Below, piece by piece: positions 9,303 through 16,966 of a stretch of DNA of 64,000 bases. The stretch lies in contig NZ_FOXH01000008.1 in NCBI RefSeq assembly GCF_900115665.1, positions 124,001-188,000 on the forward strand. The letters are read 5' to 3'. The notes under the pieces were generated by a model, which saw only the letters and a list, made by a program, of their open reading frames with translations, was not told the DNA's origin and searched no databases. This DNA comes from Pseudarcicella hirudinis. Its GTDB lineage: Bacteria; Bacteroidota; Bacteroidia; Cytophagales; Spirosomataceae. Made by a program: the position numbers and the translations under genes. Numbering within the stretch: the first letter of the stretch is position 1; each line of letters begins with the position of its first letter.

Positions 9303-9471
9303 AATCTAAGACAATTCTATAAATCTAAAAATATTACTGTTCAAAAGTTTTTTTGTATTTATTTTATTAAAGCAAGTGGTATTTCAAAAAAGTCGTTATT
9401 GTACTTTTCTTACAAATATATCAATTTCTATCAAAATAGGCTATAAAAAATTGTATTAATTTGGAAACAAA
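9303..9471. other. Divergent promoter region between the Crp/Fnr and desaturase genes
   Basis: AT-rich, no ORF. CAAATATA at 9413-9420 would be a minus-strand -7 box (TATATTTG) for the Crp/Fnr gene, but no well-spaced -33 element follows. The right-hand part, to 9640, holds the desaturase promoter. Confidence 0.4.
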
Positions 9472-9502
9472 TTGATAAAACGCATTGTTAGCAGTATATT
9501 TG
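9472..9502 (+). promoter_or_regulatory. Bacteroidota-type promoter of the desaturase gene
   Basis: TTG at 9472-9474, 20-base spacer, TATATTTG at 9495-9502 (fits TAnnTTTG). A second -7-like box, TATCTTTG, lies at 9560-9567 but lacks a clear -33 partner. Either leaves a leader of about 70-130 bases before the ATG at 9641. Confidence 0.5.
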
Positions 9503-9640
9503 AATAATTTTTGCTTTTCATCAATGATTTTTATCATCTGAAAGTCCGGACAAGGCCGGTATCTTTGAGAAATCTGAAATTAAATCATATTTGAAAAAGA
9601 ACTTCGTTTAAATTACAAGAACAAACAAATACCCTAAGAA

Positions 9641-10654
9641 ATGGCGTACAAGCAAGATTTTACTTACGTTACAGGAACAGAACCACATCGCACCCGTACC
9701 CGCGAAATCCTGAAAGCTCACCCTGAAGTAAAAAAATTGATTAGTAAAAATCCTATGACTGCCGTTTGGATACTTGCCTGTGTAAGTATTCAGATTGTTA
9801 TGGCTTATTTGGTAAAAGACCAGGCGTGGTGGGTTATTCTCGCTGCAGCATGGTGTATCGGCGCTTTTCCTGTACATACACTTTTTGTATGTATCCATGA
9901 AGCCGCTCATAATCTGATCTTCAAAAAACCATCATGGAATGTATATGCAGGTATTATTGCAAACTTTCCTTCCTTACTTCCTACTGCGATCTCTTTCAAA
10001 AATTACCACCTGAAACATCATGCTTTTCAGGGAGTTCATGAACTGGATGCTGATCTTCCGGATCATTGGGAAGCTAAAATGATCAATAACTACTTTATCG
10101 GAAAAGCACTTTGGTTATTGCTATTTCCAATATTTCAGGCTATTCGTACGATCCGTTGTATTGAATTAGCGGTGTTCGACAAATGGGTGATTATGAACAT
10201 TGTTGCCCAGATTGCTTTTGACGCAGTTATTGTTTACTTTCTTGGATGGCCGGCATTGGCTTACCTTGGAGCCAGTTTCATGTTCTCTGTAGGTCTTCAC
10301 CCACTTGGAGCAAGATGGATCCAGGAGCATTATCTGGTACTTGACAAGAATCAGGAAACTTACAGCTATTATGGTGGCCTGAATGGAATTAACATGAATG
10401 TTGGCTTCCATAATGAACACCACGATATGCCTTCAATTCCATGGAATAATCTGCCGAAATTGAAAAATACAGCTCCGGAGTTTTATGATAATCTGTTATA
10501 CCACACTTCCTATACTAAACTATTTTTTACCTTCTTATTTAGTCAGGAAGTAGGCCTTTATTCAAGAATTGTCCGGAAAGAAAGAGGAAGAGTTTCATTA
10601 ACGGATACCACAATGCCGGATGTCCAAATGATAAAAGAAGAAATATCTGCTTAA
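9641..10654 (+). CDS. Sphingolipid (dihydroceramide) delta-4 desaturase-like membrane desaturase
   Basis: Integral-membrane di-iron desaturase, 337 aa. Three histidine boxes: HEAAH (86-90), HLKHH (123-127) and HNEHH (257-261), with GLHP before the last. The pattern goes beyond a generic fatty-acid desaturase: the N-terminal phrase EPHRTRTREILKAHPEVKKL matches the N-terminal sphingolipid delta-4 desaturase domain, and ETYSYYG followed by NEHHDMPSIPWNNLP and APEFYDNL closely follow animal DEGS1 as I recall it. That family introduces the 4,5-trans double bond of ceramide. Bacteroidota make dihydrosphingolipids, so a dihydroceramide substrate is plausible. No sphingolipid synthesis genes lie nearby. 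Monocistronic, with its own promoter and terminator. Confidence 0.85.
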   Translation: MAYKQDFTYVTGTEPHRTRTREILKAHPEVKKLISKNPMTAVWILACVSIQIVMAYLVKDQAWWVILAAAWCIGAFPVHTLFVCIHEAAHNLIFKKPSWNVYAGIIANFPSLLPTAISFKNYHLKHHAFQGVHELDADLPDHWEAKMINNYFIGKALWLLLFPIFQAIRTIRCIELAVFDKWVIMNIVAQIAFDAVIVYFLGWPALAYLGASFMFSVGLHPLGARWIQEHYLVLDKNQETYSYYGGLNGINMNVGFHNEHHDMPSIPWNNLPKLKNTAPEFYDNLLYHTSYTKLFFTFLFSQEVGLYSRIVRKERGRVSLTDTTMPDVQMIKEEISA

Positions 10655-10661
10655 TGTAATG

Positions 10662-10687
10662 AAAGCCCCGACAGCAATCGGGGCTTT
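10662..10687 (+). terminator. Terminator after the desaturase gene
   Basis: 10-bp stem AAAGCCCCGA/TCGGGGCTTT (10662-10671, 10678-10687), 6-base loop, then T-run. Also usable by the convergent TSUP gene. Confidence 0.95.
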
Positions 10688-10716
10688 TTTATGTCATTTT
10701 GAACAAAGATTTTTTT

Positions 10717-11496
10717 CTATACTTCTTTTAAAATGTCATAGGCAAAACGGAGAATTATTCCCGTTACCACTACCAGAAAGAACATCCTCACAAAACTGCT
10801 TCCTTTGGTCAGCGCAAGCCTGGAGCCTGCAACCGATCCCATAATATTGAATACGGCAAGTGGCAAAGCTACTTTAAAAATAACATCTCCGGTATATAGA
10901 AAATAAACTATAGCAGGAATATTGGTGGCACAATTGATGATTTTGGCATTGGCAGAAGCATTCAGAAAGTCAAGTCCAAAGATTATCACAAAGGCAAATA
11001 TCAGAAAGCTGCCCGTTCCAGGGCCGAAGAACCCGTCATAAAAGCCTAATCCTCCGCCTATCAGCAAACCCAATAGTAATTGTCTATTCCCCGTCTGCTT
11101 TGGGTTATGAATATTACCAAGGTCCTTTTTAAAATAGGTGTAAATCAGTACTAAAATCAATAAAACCAGAATCAATGGTTTCAAAACGGATTTATCAAGC
11201 GAGCTAACCAATCTTGCTCCTAACACTGAAAAAATACCTGCTGAAATAATGATGGGAATGAGAAATTTCCAGTTTAATTTTACTTTTCTGGCATATTGAA
11301 TGGTGGCAACAAATGTTCCTGAAAAAGACGCCAGTTTGTGTGTCCCGATAATTGCAGGAATAGCCAGACCTGGTAAGAAGATTAATAAAGCAGGCAATTG
11401 AACCAACCCTCCTCCTCCTACCACAGAATCAATAAATCCTGCCAGAAAGGCAAAAAAACATAGATATGCTAAAATTTCAAGTGAGATGTCTGTCAT
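10717..11496 (-). CDS. TSUP (TauE/SafE) family membrane permease
   Basis: Polytopic inner-membrane protein of 259 aa with about eight hydrophobic segments arranged as two repeats. The first repeat holds GFIDSVVGGGGLVQLPALL and GTHKLASFSGT; the second holds GFYDGFFGPGTGSFLIFAF and NASANAKIINCATN, the paired signatures of the TauE/SafE (DUF81) family. These proteins export or import sulfite, sulfoacetate or other small organosulfur and carboxylate anions; the substrate here is unknown. I chose the ATG at 11496 because an upstream start at 11538 would translate through the terminator hairpin of the preceding gene. Confidence 0.88.
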   Translation of the reverse strand: MTDISLEILAYLCFFAFLAGFIDSVVGGGGLVQLPALLIFLPGLAIPAIIGTHKLASFSGTFVATIQYARKVKLNWKFLIPIIISAGIFSVLGARLVSSLDKSVLKPLILVLLILVLIYTYFKKDLGNIHNPKQTGNRQLLLGLLIGGGLGFYDGFFGPGTGSFLIFAFVIIFGLDFLNASANAKIINCATNIPAIVYFLYTGDVIFKVALPLAVFNIMGSVAGSRLALTKGSSFVRMFFLVVVTGIILRFAYDILKEV

Positions 11497-11512
11497 GATG
11501 AAGTACAAAAAA

Positions 11513-11535
11513 TGCCACGGGAAATTCCCGTGGCA
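11513..11535 (-). terminator. Terminator of the maltose phosphorylase gene
   Basis: Palindrome with 11-base arms 11513-11523 and 11525-11535 (TGCCACGGGAA/TTCCCGTGGCA); on the minus strand a T7 run follows. It lies only 17 bases before the TSUP start codon. Confidence 0.9.
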
Positions 11536-11601
11536 CAAAACTAATTGATATTGTCGAAAAATATACCTGATTAAAATAAACCAGGACTATTACTGAAGGC
11601 T

Positions 11602-13929
11602 TTAAGCAAGTACCAAAGTTTTTTGATTGACGGTAACAATTTCACCGGACTTAATCTGCACTTCGTCGCCATAAACATTAACGGATAAGGCATCTCCGGC
11701 GAGGTTTTCTATAATTACTTCCTGTGCTGTTGTTTTAATATTCAGGGTATTGGTTCTGAAACGAATTTTGAAGGAGAACGATTGCCAGTTTTCAGGCACA
11801 AACGGGCTCAAATGAATTTTCCCGTTTTTGATTCTCATTCCTCCGAAACCTTTAATAATCGACATCCAGGTTCCGGCCATTGAGGTAATATGGCAGCCAT
11901 CTTCCGTATCATTGTTATAATCATCAATATCCAAACGAGCTGAACGATGATAGAATTCATAACTCCTCGCCTTATCACCTAATTTCGCAGCCAGAATCGA
12001 ATGAACGCAGGGACTCAAAGAGGATTCATGAACTGTTCTTGGCTCATAAAAATCATAATTTCTTCGTAAAGTCTCTAAATCAAAGTCATCTTCAAAGAAA
12101 TAGATTCCCTGTAAAACATCCGCCTGTTTGATAAAACATGAGCGCAGGATTCTATCCCATGACCATTTCTGGTTAATTGGCCTGTCTGATTCAGGTAAAT
12201 CTTTCACTAATGTCAGCTCTTTATCTAAAAAGCCATCCTGCTGAAGGAAAACACCTAATTCTTTGCTTTCCGGGAAATACATATTATCGATAATATGCTG
12301 GAAATGCGCAAATTCCTCTTCTTCATTCAGGTTAGTCAAAGCAAGTAATTCCGCATATCTTCCAGGATCAGAAGCTTTTACTTTTTCAGCTGATTCTATC
12401 AGGTATTTCAAACACCAGACAGCAATGTAATTAGTGTACCAGTTATTGTTTACGTTATTTTCGTATTCATTTGGTCCGGTTACACCAAGCATCACATATT
12501 GCTTACGATATTCAGACCAGTTTACACGCTGAGCCCAGAATCTGGCAATACCTAACAACACCTCTATACCATATTCGGCAAGATATGCTTCATCTCCAGT
12601 ATAGTTGATGTAATCATAAATCGCATAGGCAATCGCCCCGTTTCTATGAATCTCTTCGAAAGTAATTTCCCATTCGTTATGGCATTCTTCTCCGTTCATA
12701 GTTACCATCGGATACAGAGCAGCCCCGTTTCTGAAGCCCAGTTTTTCTGCATTTTCAATGGCCTTCCCAAGCTGTTTCCATCTGTAGATCAGCAAATTAC
12801 GGGAAACCTGCTGGTCAGCGGTTGCCAGATAGAACGGAATACAATATGCCTCAGTATCCCAATAGGTTGAACCGCCATATTTTTCTCCGGTAAAGCCTTT
12901 CGGACCGATGTTCAGTCTGGCATCTTCTCCGGTATAAGTCTGGTTCAACTGGAAAATATTAAAACGTATTCCCTGCTGGGCAGCCACATCACCTTCAATA
13001 ACGATGTCGTTTACCTGCCATTTGGAAGCCCATTTTTCAGCCTGTTCTTTAAGAATCAGATCAAACCCTTTCGCAGCAATTCTTTTCAGATAGGCTTTGG
13101 CATTGGGAAGAAGGTCTTCTTTAGTATGATTTTCAGAAGAAAGGTTGACAGCATATTTAATCAAAACTATCTCTTCACCAGATCTGGCTTCCAGGGTAAC
13201 CTGGCTTCCTACATACTTTTCCTTTTTAATCGGTAAACTTTGGAAGTTTGCCAAAGTGCCATTTTGAAAAATCTCAAATTTCTGTCCGGTAACTACATGA
13301 AAACCAGTCTTTTTGGTCTCCATTTCAATATATCCTTCAGCAAAAGCGGTCTCTTTCTGAACTTCATCCCAGAACTTCTCATCATAATTGGCATCTTTAT
13401 TTTTAATATCGCCGTCGATGTAAGGAGTCAGAGTAATTTTTCCGTCAAAATTCAAGGGAGTGATGGCGTAATGGATTGCTCCGGATTCGTCATCTACAAT
13501 AGAATTCAACCTTTTTGCAAAAATTTTAACTTGTTTTCCACCTGGAAGAGCAGCTACAAAAGAACGTTCCAGGTAACCTTCTTTCATATTAAGTACTCTG
13601 CGAAACTCATGTACCTCACAAATATTCAGATCAAGTGTTTCATCTTCAATTTCAACATTGATACCAATCCAGTTGGCAGCATTTAAAACTTTAGCGAAGT
13701 ATTCCGGGTAACCGTTTTTCCACCAGCCAACCCGAGTCTTATCAGGATAGTAGACGCCTGCTACATAATTTCCCTGGAGTGTCTTTCCTGTAAACGTTTC
13801 TTCAAAGTTTCCACGTTGCCCCATTCGGCCGTTTCCAAGTGAACAAACAGACTCTGTTATTTCGTTGAACTCGCGATTAAACCCTTCTTCAATGATGCAC
13901 CACTCATCGTGTTTCAGGTAATTTTTCAT
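11602..13929 (-). CDS. mapA: GH65 family maltose phosphorylase
   Basis: Cytoplasmic inverting phosphorylase, 775 aa: maltose plus phosphate gives beta-glucose 1-phosphate and glucose. N-terminal beta-sandwich to about residue 270, helical linker, then the (alpha/alpha)6 catalytic barrel from about 320 to 690 and a small C-terminal beta domain. Catalytic acid Glu488 lies in VTGPNEYE (483-490), almost the same number as the characterised maltose phosphorylase of Lactobacillus brevis (Glu487). Phosphate-pocket segments KQADV (601-605) and HESSLSP (634-640) are present, as is YWDTE near 356. Kojibiose or trehalose specificity cannot be excluded, but the neighbours (PgmB, two GH13 enzymes, MFS carrier) favour maltose. 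Confidence 0.92.
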   Translation of the reverse strand: MKNYLKHDEWCIIEEGFNREFNEITESVCSLGNGRMGQRGNFEETFTGKTLQGNYVAGVYYPDKTRVGWWKNGYPEYFAKVLNAANWIGINVEIEDETLDLNICEVHEFRRVLNMKEGYLERSFVAALPGGKQVKIFAKRLNSIVDDESGAIHYAITPLNFDGKITLTPYIDGDIKNKDANYDEKFWDEVQKETAFAEGYIEMETKKTGFHVVTGQKFEIFQNGTLANFQSLPIKKEKYVGSQVTLEARSGEEIVLIKYAVNLSSENHTKEDLLPNAKAYLKRIAAKGFDLILKEQAEKWASKWQVNDIVIEGDVAAQQGIRFNIFQLNQTYTGEDARLNIGPKGFTGEKYGGSTYWDTEAYCIPFYLATADQQVSRNLLIYRWKQLGKAIENAEKLGFRNGAALYPMVTMNGEECHNEWEITFEEIHRNGAIAYAIYDYINYTGDEAYLAEYGIEVLLGIARFWAQRVNWSEYRKQYVMLGVTGPNEYENNVNNNWYTNYIAVWCLKYLIESAEKVKASDPGRYAELLALTNLNEEEEFAHFQHIIDNMYFPESKELGVFLQQDGFLDKELTLVKDLPESDRPINQKWSWDRILRSCFIKQADVLQGIYFFEDDFDLETLRRNYDFYEPRTVHESSLSPCVHSILAAKLGDKARSYEFYHRSARLDIDDYNNDTEDGCHITSMAGTWMSIIKGFGGMRIKNGKIHLSPFVPENWQSFSFKIRFRTNTLNIKTTAQEVIIENLAGDALSVNVYGDEVQIKSGEIVTVNQKTLVLA

Positions 13930-14127
13930 GTTTTGTAATGGATGGTTAATGGAAATTTATGGAACATTTTCTTATCAAGCAATCACTTGGCACACACATA
14001 TTTACATATTCTTGAAAATGTTACATTATATATAAACTGAATGCGAAAATAAGGCAAAATAAAAAAAGGTTCCGTAGTGTGCTAATGTGTTTTTTGAAAA
14101 AAAACACCGCAGGTTGCCCTTAATAAA

Positions 14128-14775
14128 TTAAAAATTCAGACGGTCCAATGTCATTTCTTCGAAAGTCGATATGACAAAATCTGCTTCGGTCAGGATGTCT
14201 GAAGAACCGACACCGACAGCTTTCATTCCGCCTGCTTTTGCAGCCTGAATTCCGGCAACAGCATCTTCGAAAACGGCGCATTCAAATGGTTTACAGCCAG
14301 TTGCCTCAGCCCCCAGTAAAAACACCTGCGGATCCGGCTTCCCTTTTGTAATATTATTCCCATCAATGATAGCATCAAAAAAGTCCAGCATTTTGATTCT
14401 TTCAAGAATCAGTCTGGAGTTTTTACTGGCCGAACCCAGTGCTACTTTTATACCGTTTTCCCGCAAAACATTTAAAAATTCAGGAACGCCGGGCAGTACT
14501 TCATTTGGCGTCATTTTATTCACCAGTTCAAGATACCATTCATTTTTCAGGGTAGCCCAATGTAGTTTTTCCTCCTCAGAAAGCTCTACTCCGCCCCATT
14601 TAAGAATCAATTCCAGGGATTCCATTCTTGAAATACCTTTTAATTGTTCATTCTGATGTTCTGTAAAATCGAATCCTAGTTCGTTTGCCAGTCGACGCCA
14701 GGCTTGAAAATGATAAACTGCCGTGTCAACAATTACTCCGTCCAGATCAAAAAGGCAGGCTTTTACTAAAGTCAT
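14128..14775 (-). CDS. pgmB: Beta-phosphoglucomutase
   Basis: HAD-superfamily enzyme of 215 aa that converts beta-glucose 1-phosphate into glucose 6-phosphate. Motif I FDLDGVIVDTA holds nucleophile Asp10 and acid/base Asp12; the cap domain has RMESLELILKWGG; motif II is ALGSASKNSRLIL; motif III Lys lies in KGKPDPQVFLLGAEATG; motif IV is AVFEDAVAGIQAAKAGG. These match the Lactococcus enzyme pattern (D8/D10). It sits just upstream of the GH65 gene, 198 bases apart, and provides the next step after maltose phosphorolysis. Confidence 0.93.
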   Translation of the reverse strand: MTLVKACLFDLDGVIVDTAVYHFQAWRRLANELGFDFTEHQNEQLKGISRMESLELILKWGGVELSEEEKLHWATLKNEWYLELVNKMTPNEVLPGVPEFLNVLRENGIKVALGSASKNSRLILERIKMLDFFDAIIDGNNITKGKPDPQVFLLGAEATGCKPFECAVFEDAVAGIQAAKAGGMKAVGVGSSDILTEADFVISTFEEMTLDRLNF

Positions 14776-14800
14776 TTCGTTAAAATTTGTAGTATTAAAT

Positions 14801-14893
14801 GTGGCGGTTTAAAGACGTGGAGCTTTTTCAGCCCGTTTCCGTTCAGATTACACCTTTAATTTAAGGAAAAATCTACTTAATAAAAACCGCCAC
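14801..14893. repeat. Perfect 10-base inverted repeat flanking 73 bases between amylase and pgmB
   Basis: GTGGCGGTTT at 14801-14810 and AAACCGCCAC at 14884-14893, enclosing 73 bases with no ORF. It fills the gap between the stop of the amylase (14909) and the start of pgmB (14775). It could be a long-range RNA stem or a small mobile-repeat remnant. Confidence 0.6.
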
Positions 14894-14908
14894 CTGTATT
14901 TGGTTAAA

Positions 14909-16822
14909 TTATTTTTGTAATTCCAGCACCGTTACAGACATTCCGGCGACCCGGATAGTCTTCAGATCCGTCAGATCTGTCTTAGTTATTACATTTCTGG
15001 CTCTGGTAAATCCGGTAGTTCTTTCTGAAAATCTTGAAGATTCTACCACTTTTTCATCTTTATTCTGATTCAGAATCACCATAATTGTCTGGTTATTATC
15101 GTATCTGAAATAGACATAAATACCACTTTCCGGTGTAAACTGCATTAATTTTCCGGTCGTAATGGCACTTGATCCTTTCCGGAAATTTGCCAGTGTTTTC
15201 ACAAAATCAAATGCTTCATTTTCTTTGGCATTTCTTCCGGCAGCCAGAAACTTGTTTTCCTTATCCCCGGCCCATCCGCCCGGAAAGTCTTTTCTTACTT
15301 CGGCATCAGACGGATCTTTAAAGTTTTTGGTAAGAATTTCTGTTCCGTAATAAATCTGGGGAACACCTCTGGTAGTCAGTAAAAAGCCAAGCCCCATTTT
15401 GAACTTGCTTAGATCTTCCTTAATCACTGAATAAAACCGGTCAATATCATGGTTATCAAGGAAAATCATATTTCTGTTGGCATCCTGATAAATCATATCA
15501 GAAGCAAGTGTGGAATAAATCCTGTTAAACCCTTTATTCCAGCCAAATTCATTATTCAGGGCATCGCTGATAGCATTTGACAAAACAAAATCATTGGCAG
15601 AAGGCAGATTGCTTTTGAATGGAACATTAAAATTATTTCTTGATAAATAAGCCTGGCTCACAATATTTGAAACAGAATTTTCCCCGGTTATAAACATATC
15701 CGGATATTCCTGAAGCAAGGCCTCATTACAGCGATTCATAAATTCCAGATCATTGTACATATAGGTATCTATTCTCCAGCCATCTATTCCGAAAAACTCT
15801 ACCGTCCACAAAGCATGCTGAATAAGGTAATTACCTACCAATTCATTTTTATTATTCAAATCCGGCAAAGCAGGTACAAACCAGCCGCTCTCCATAATCT
15901 TTTTATCTGAAGCTGAACCGTGCAAAATGTCAATCAGGGGTTCATCACGGTAAGTGGTATTGGTATAAGTGTCCCATTGATTAATCCAGCTTTTCATAGG
16001 CAGGTCTTTCATCATCCAGTGGTTACTGGCAATATGGTTATAAATAGCATCCTGGATAATTTTAATTCCTTTCTCATGTGCCGCGTCGATGAGTTTCTTA
16101 TAGGTATCGTTTCCTCCTAAACGTTTATCTACGTTGTAAAGGTCTGTAAAATGATAGCCGTGGTAAGAAGATCGCATGCTGCCACCTTCATTTGTCTGAA
16201 ACTGATTATTTTCGAGAACCGGATTTAACCACAAAGCGGTAGCACCCAATTCCTGAACATAGTCAAGATGCTGAATAATCCCCTGTAAATCACCGCCATG
16301 TCTTAAAAAAGGATTACTTCTGTCGGCCAGCGGATCAGCCATATCAGGAAATTTATCATTTGAAGGATCTCCGTTGGCAAACCGATCAGGAAGAATCTGA
16401 TAAATCAGATCTTTAGAGGTGATTTCCTGCGGTTTTTTATCTCTGACTTTCAATTCATATGGCTGGGAAATTTTAACAATCTGGTCAACAGCTTTCTTTT
16501 TCCCGTTTTTCACCTGTACTGTTTTCCGGAATTCAAGCATAAATTTACCCGCCCGGGTTTCGGGTGCGATGGTCAGATTGATAAAAAGATAATTAGGACT
16601 TTCAACCTTCTGAACACCTTCAATTTTTACACCGGGATAATTGGCAGAGACCTCGAAAGCAGAGATATCTTTTCCGTAAACCAGTAATTGAAGTTTAGGG
16701 TTTTTCATGCCCGTCCACCAGTTGACCGGTTCCACTTTCTGAATGCTCTGAGCCCTTGTTTCTCCGGAAATCAGTGCAAAAAAAAGTAGTCCGAAACCGA
16801 TAAAATTTATTATTTTTTTCAT
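14909..16822 (-). CDS. Exported GH13 neopullulanase/cyclomaltodextrinase-type amylase (SusA-like)
   Basis: 637 aa with a Sec signal peptide (about 1-24, ending TRAQS). An N-terminal immunoglobulin-like maltodextrinase domain (about 26-125) precedes the GH13 barrel. Catalytic residues: nucleophile Asp352 in GWRIDTY, acid/base Glu381 in ITGENS, and Asp459 in DNHDIDR; HGGDLQGI near 175 and DAIYNH near 258 complete the conserved regions. A C-terminal beta domain follows. This layout is that of periplasmic SusA, which degrades maltodextrins and pullulan. First gene of the minus-strand maltodextrin group and divergent from the second amylase. Confidence 0.9.
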   Translation of the reverse strand: MKKIINFIGFGLLFFALISGETRAQSIQKVEPVNWWTGMKNPKLQLLVYGKDISAFEVSANYPGVKIEGVQKVESPNYLFINLTIAPETRAGKFMLEFRKTVQVKNGKKKAVDQIVKISQPYELKVRDKKPQEITSKDLIYQILPDRFANGDPSNDKFPDMADPLADRSNPFLRHGGDLQGIIQHLDYVQELGATALWLNPVLENNQFQTNEGGSMRSSYHGYHFTDLYNVDKRLGGNDTYKKLIDAAHEKGIKIIQDAIYNHIASNHWMMKDLPMKSWINQWDTYTNTTYRDEPLIDILHGSASDKKIMESGWFVPALPDLNNKNELVGNYLIQHALWTVEFFGIDGWRIDTYMYNDLEFMNRCNEALLQEYPDMFITGENSVSNIVSQAYLSRNNFNVPFKSNLPSANDFVLSNAISDALNNEFGWNKGFNRIYSTLASDMIYQDANRNMIFLDNHDIDRFYSVIKEDLSKFKMGLGFLLTTRGVPQIYYGTEILTKNFKDPSDAEVRKDFPGGWAGDKENKFLAAGRNAKENEAFDFVKTLANFRKGSSAITTGKLMQFTPESGIYVYFRYDNNQTIMVILNQNKDEKVVESSRFSERTTGFTRARNVITKTDLTDLKTIRVAGMSVTVLELQK

Positions 16823-16966
16823 ATGAATGATTTGGTTAATGGTAATTATTCTTCAAAATAAAGCAATCACACTATTTTATCATAGAAAAATGATGCTTAC
16901 TTTTGAAGATTGAAAGAAAAATAAAACTGTGCTAAACAGTTATAATACCAAATATTATTTCGAAAT

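Noticed and set aside
13240-13686. 148-codon plus-strand frame antisense to the GH65 gene
   Set aside because: Antisense to well-conserved phosphorylase sequence; shadow.
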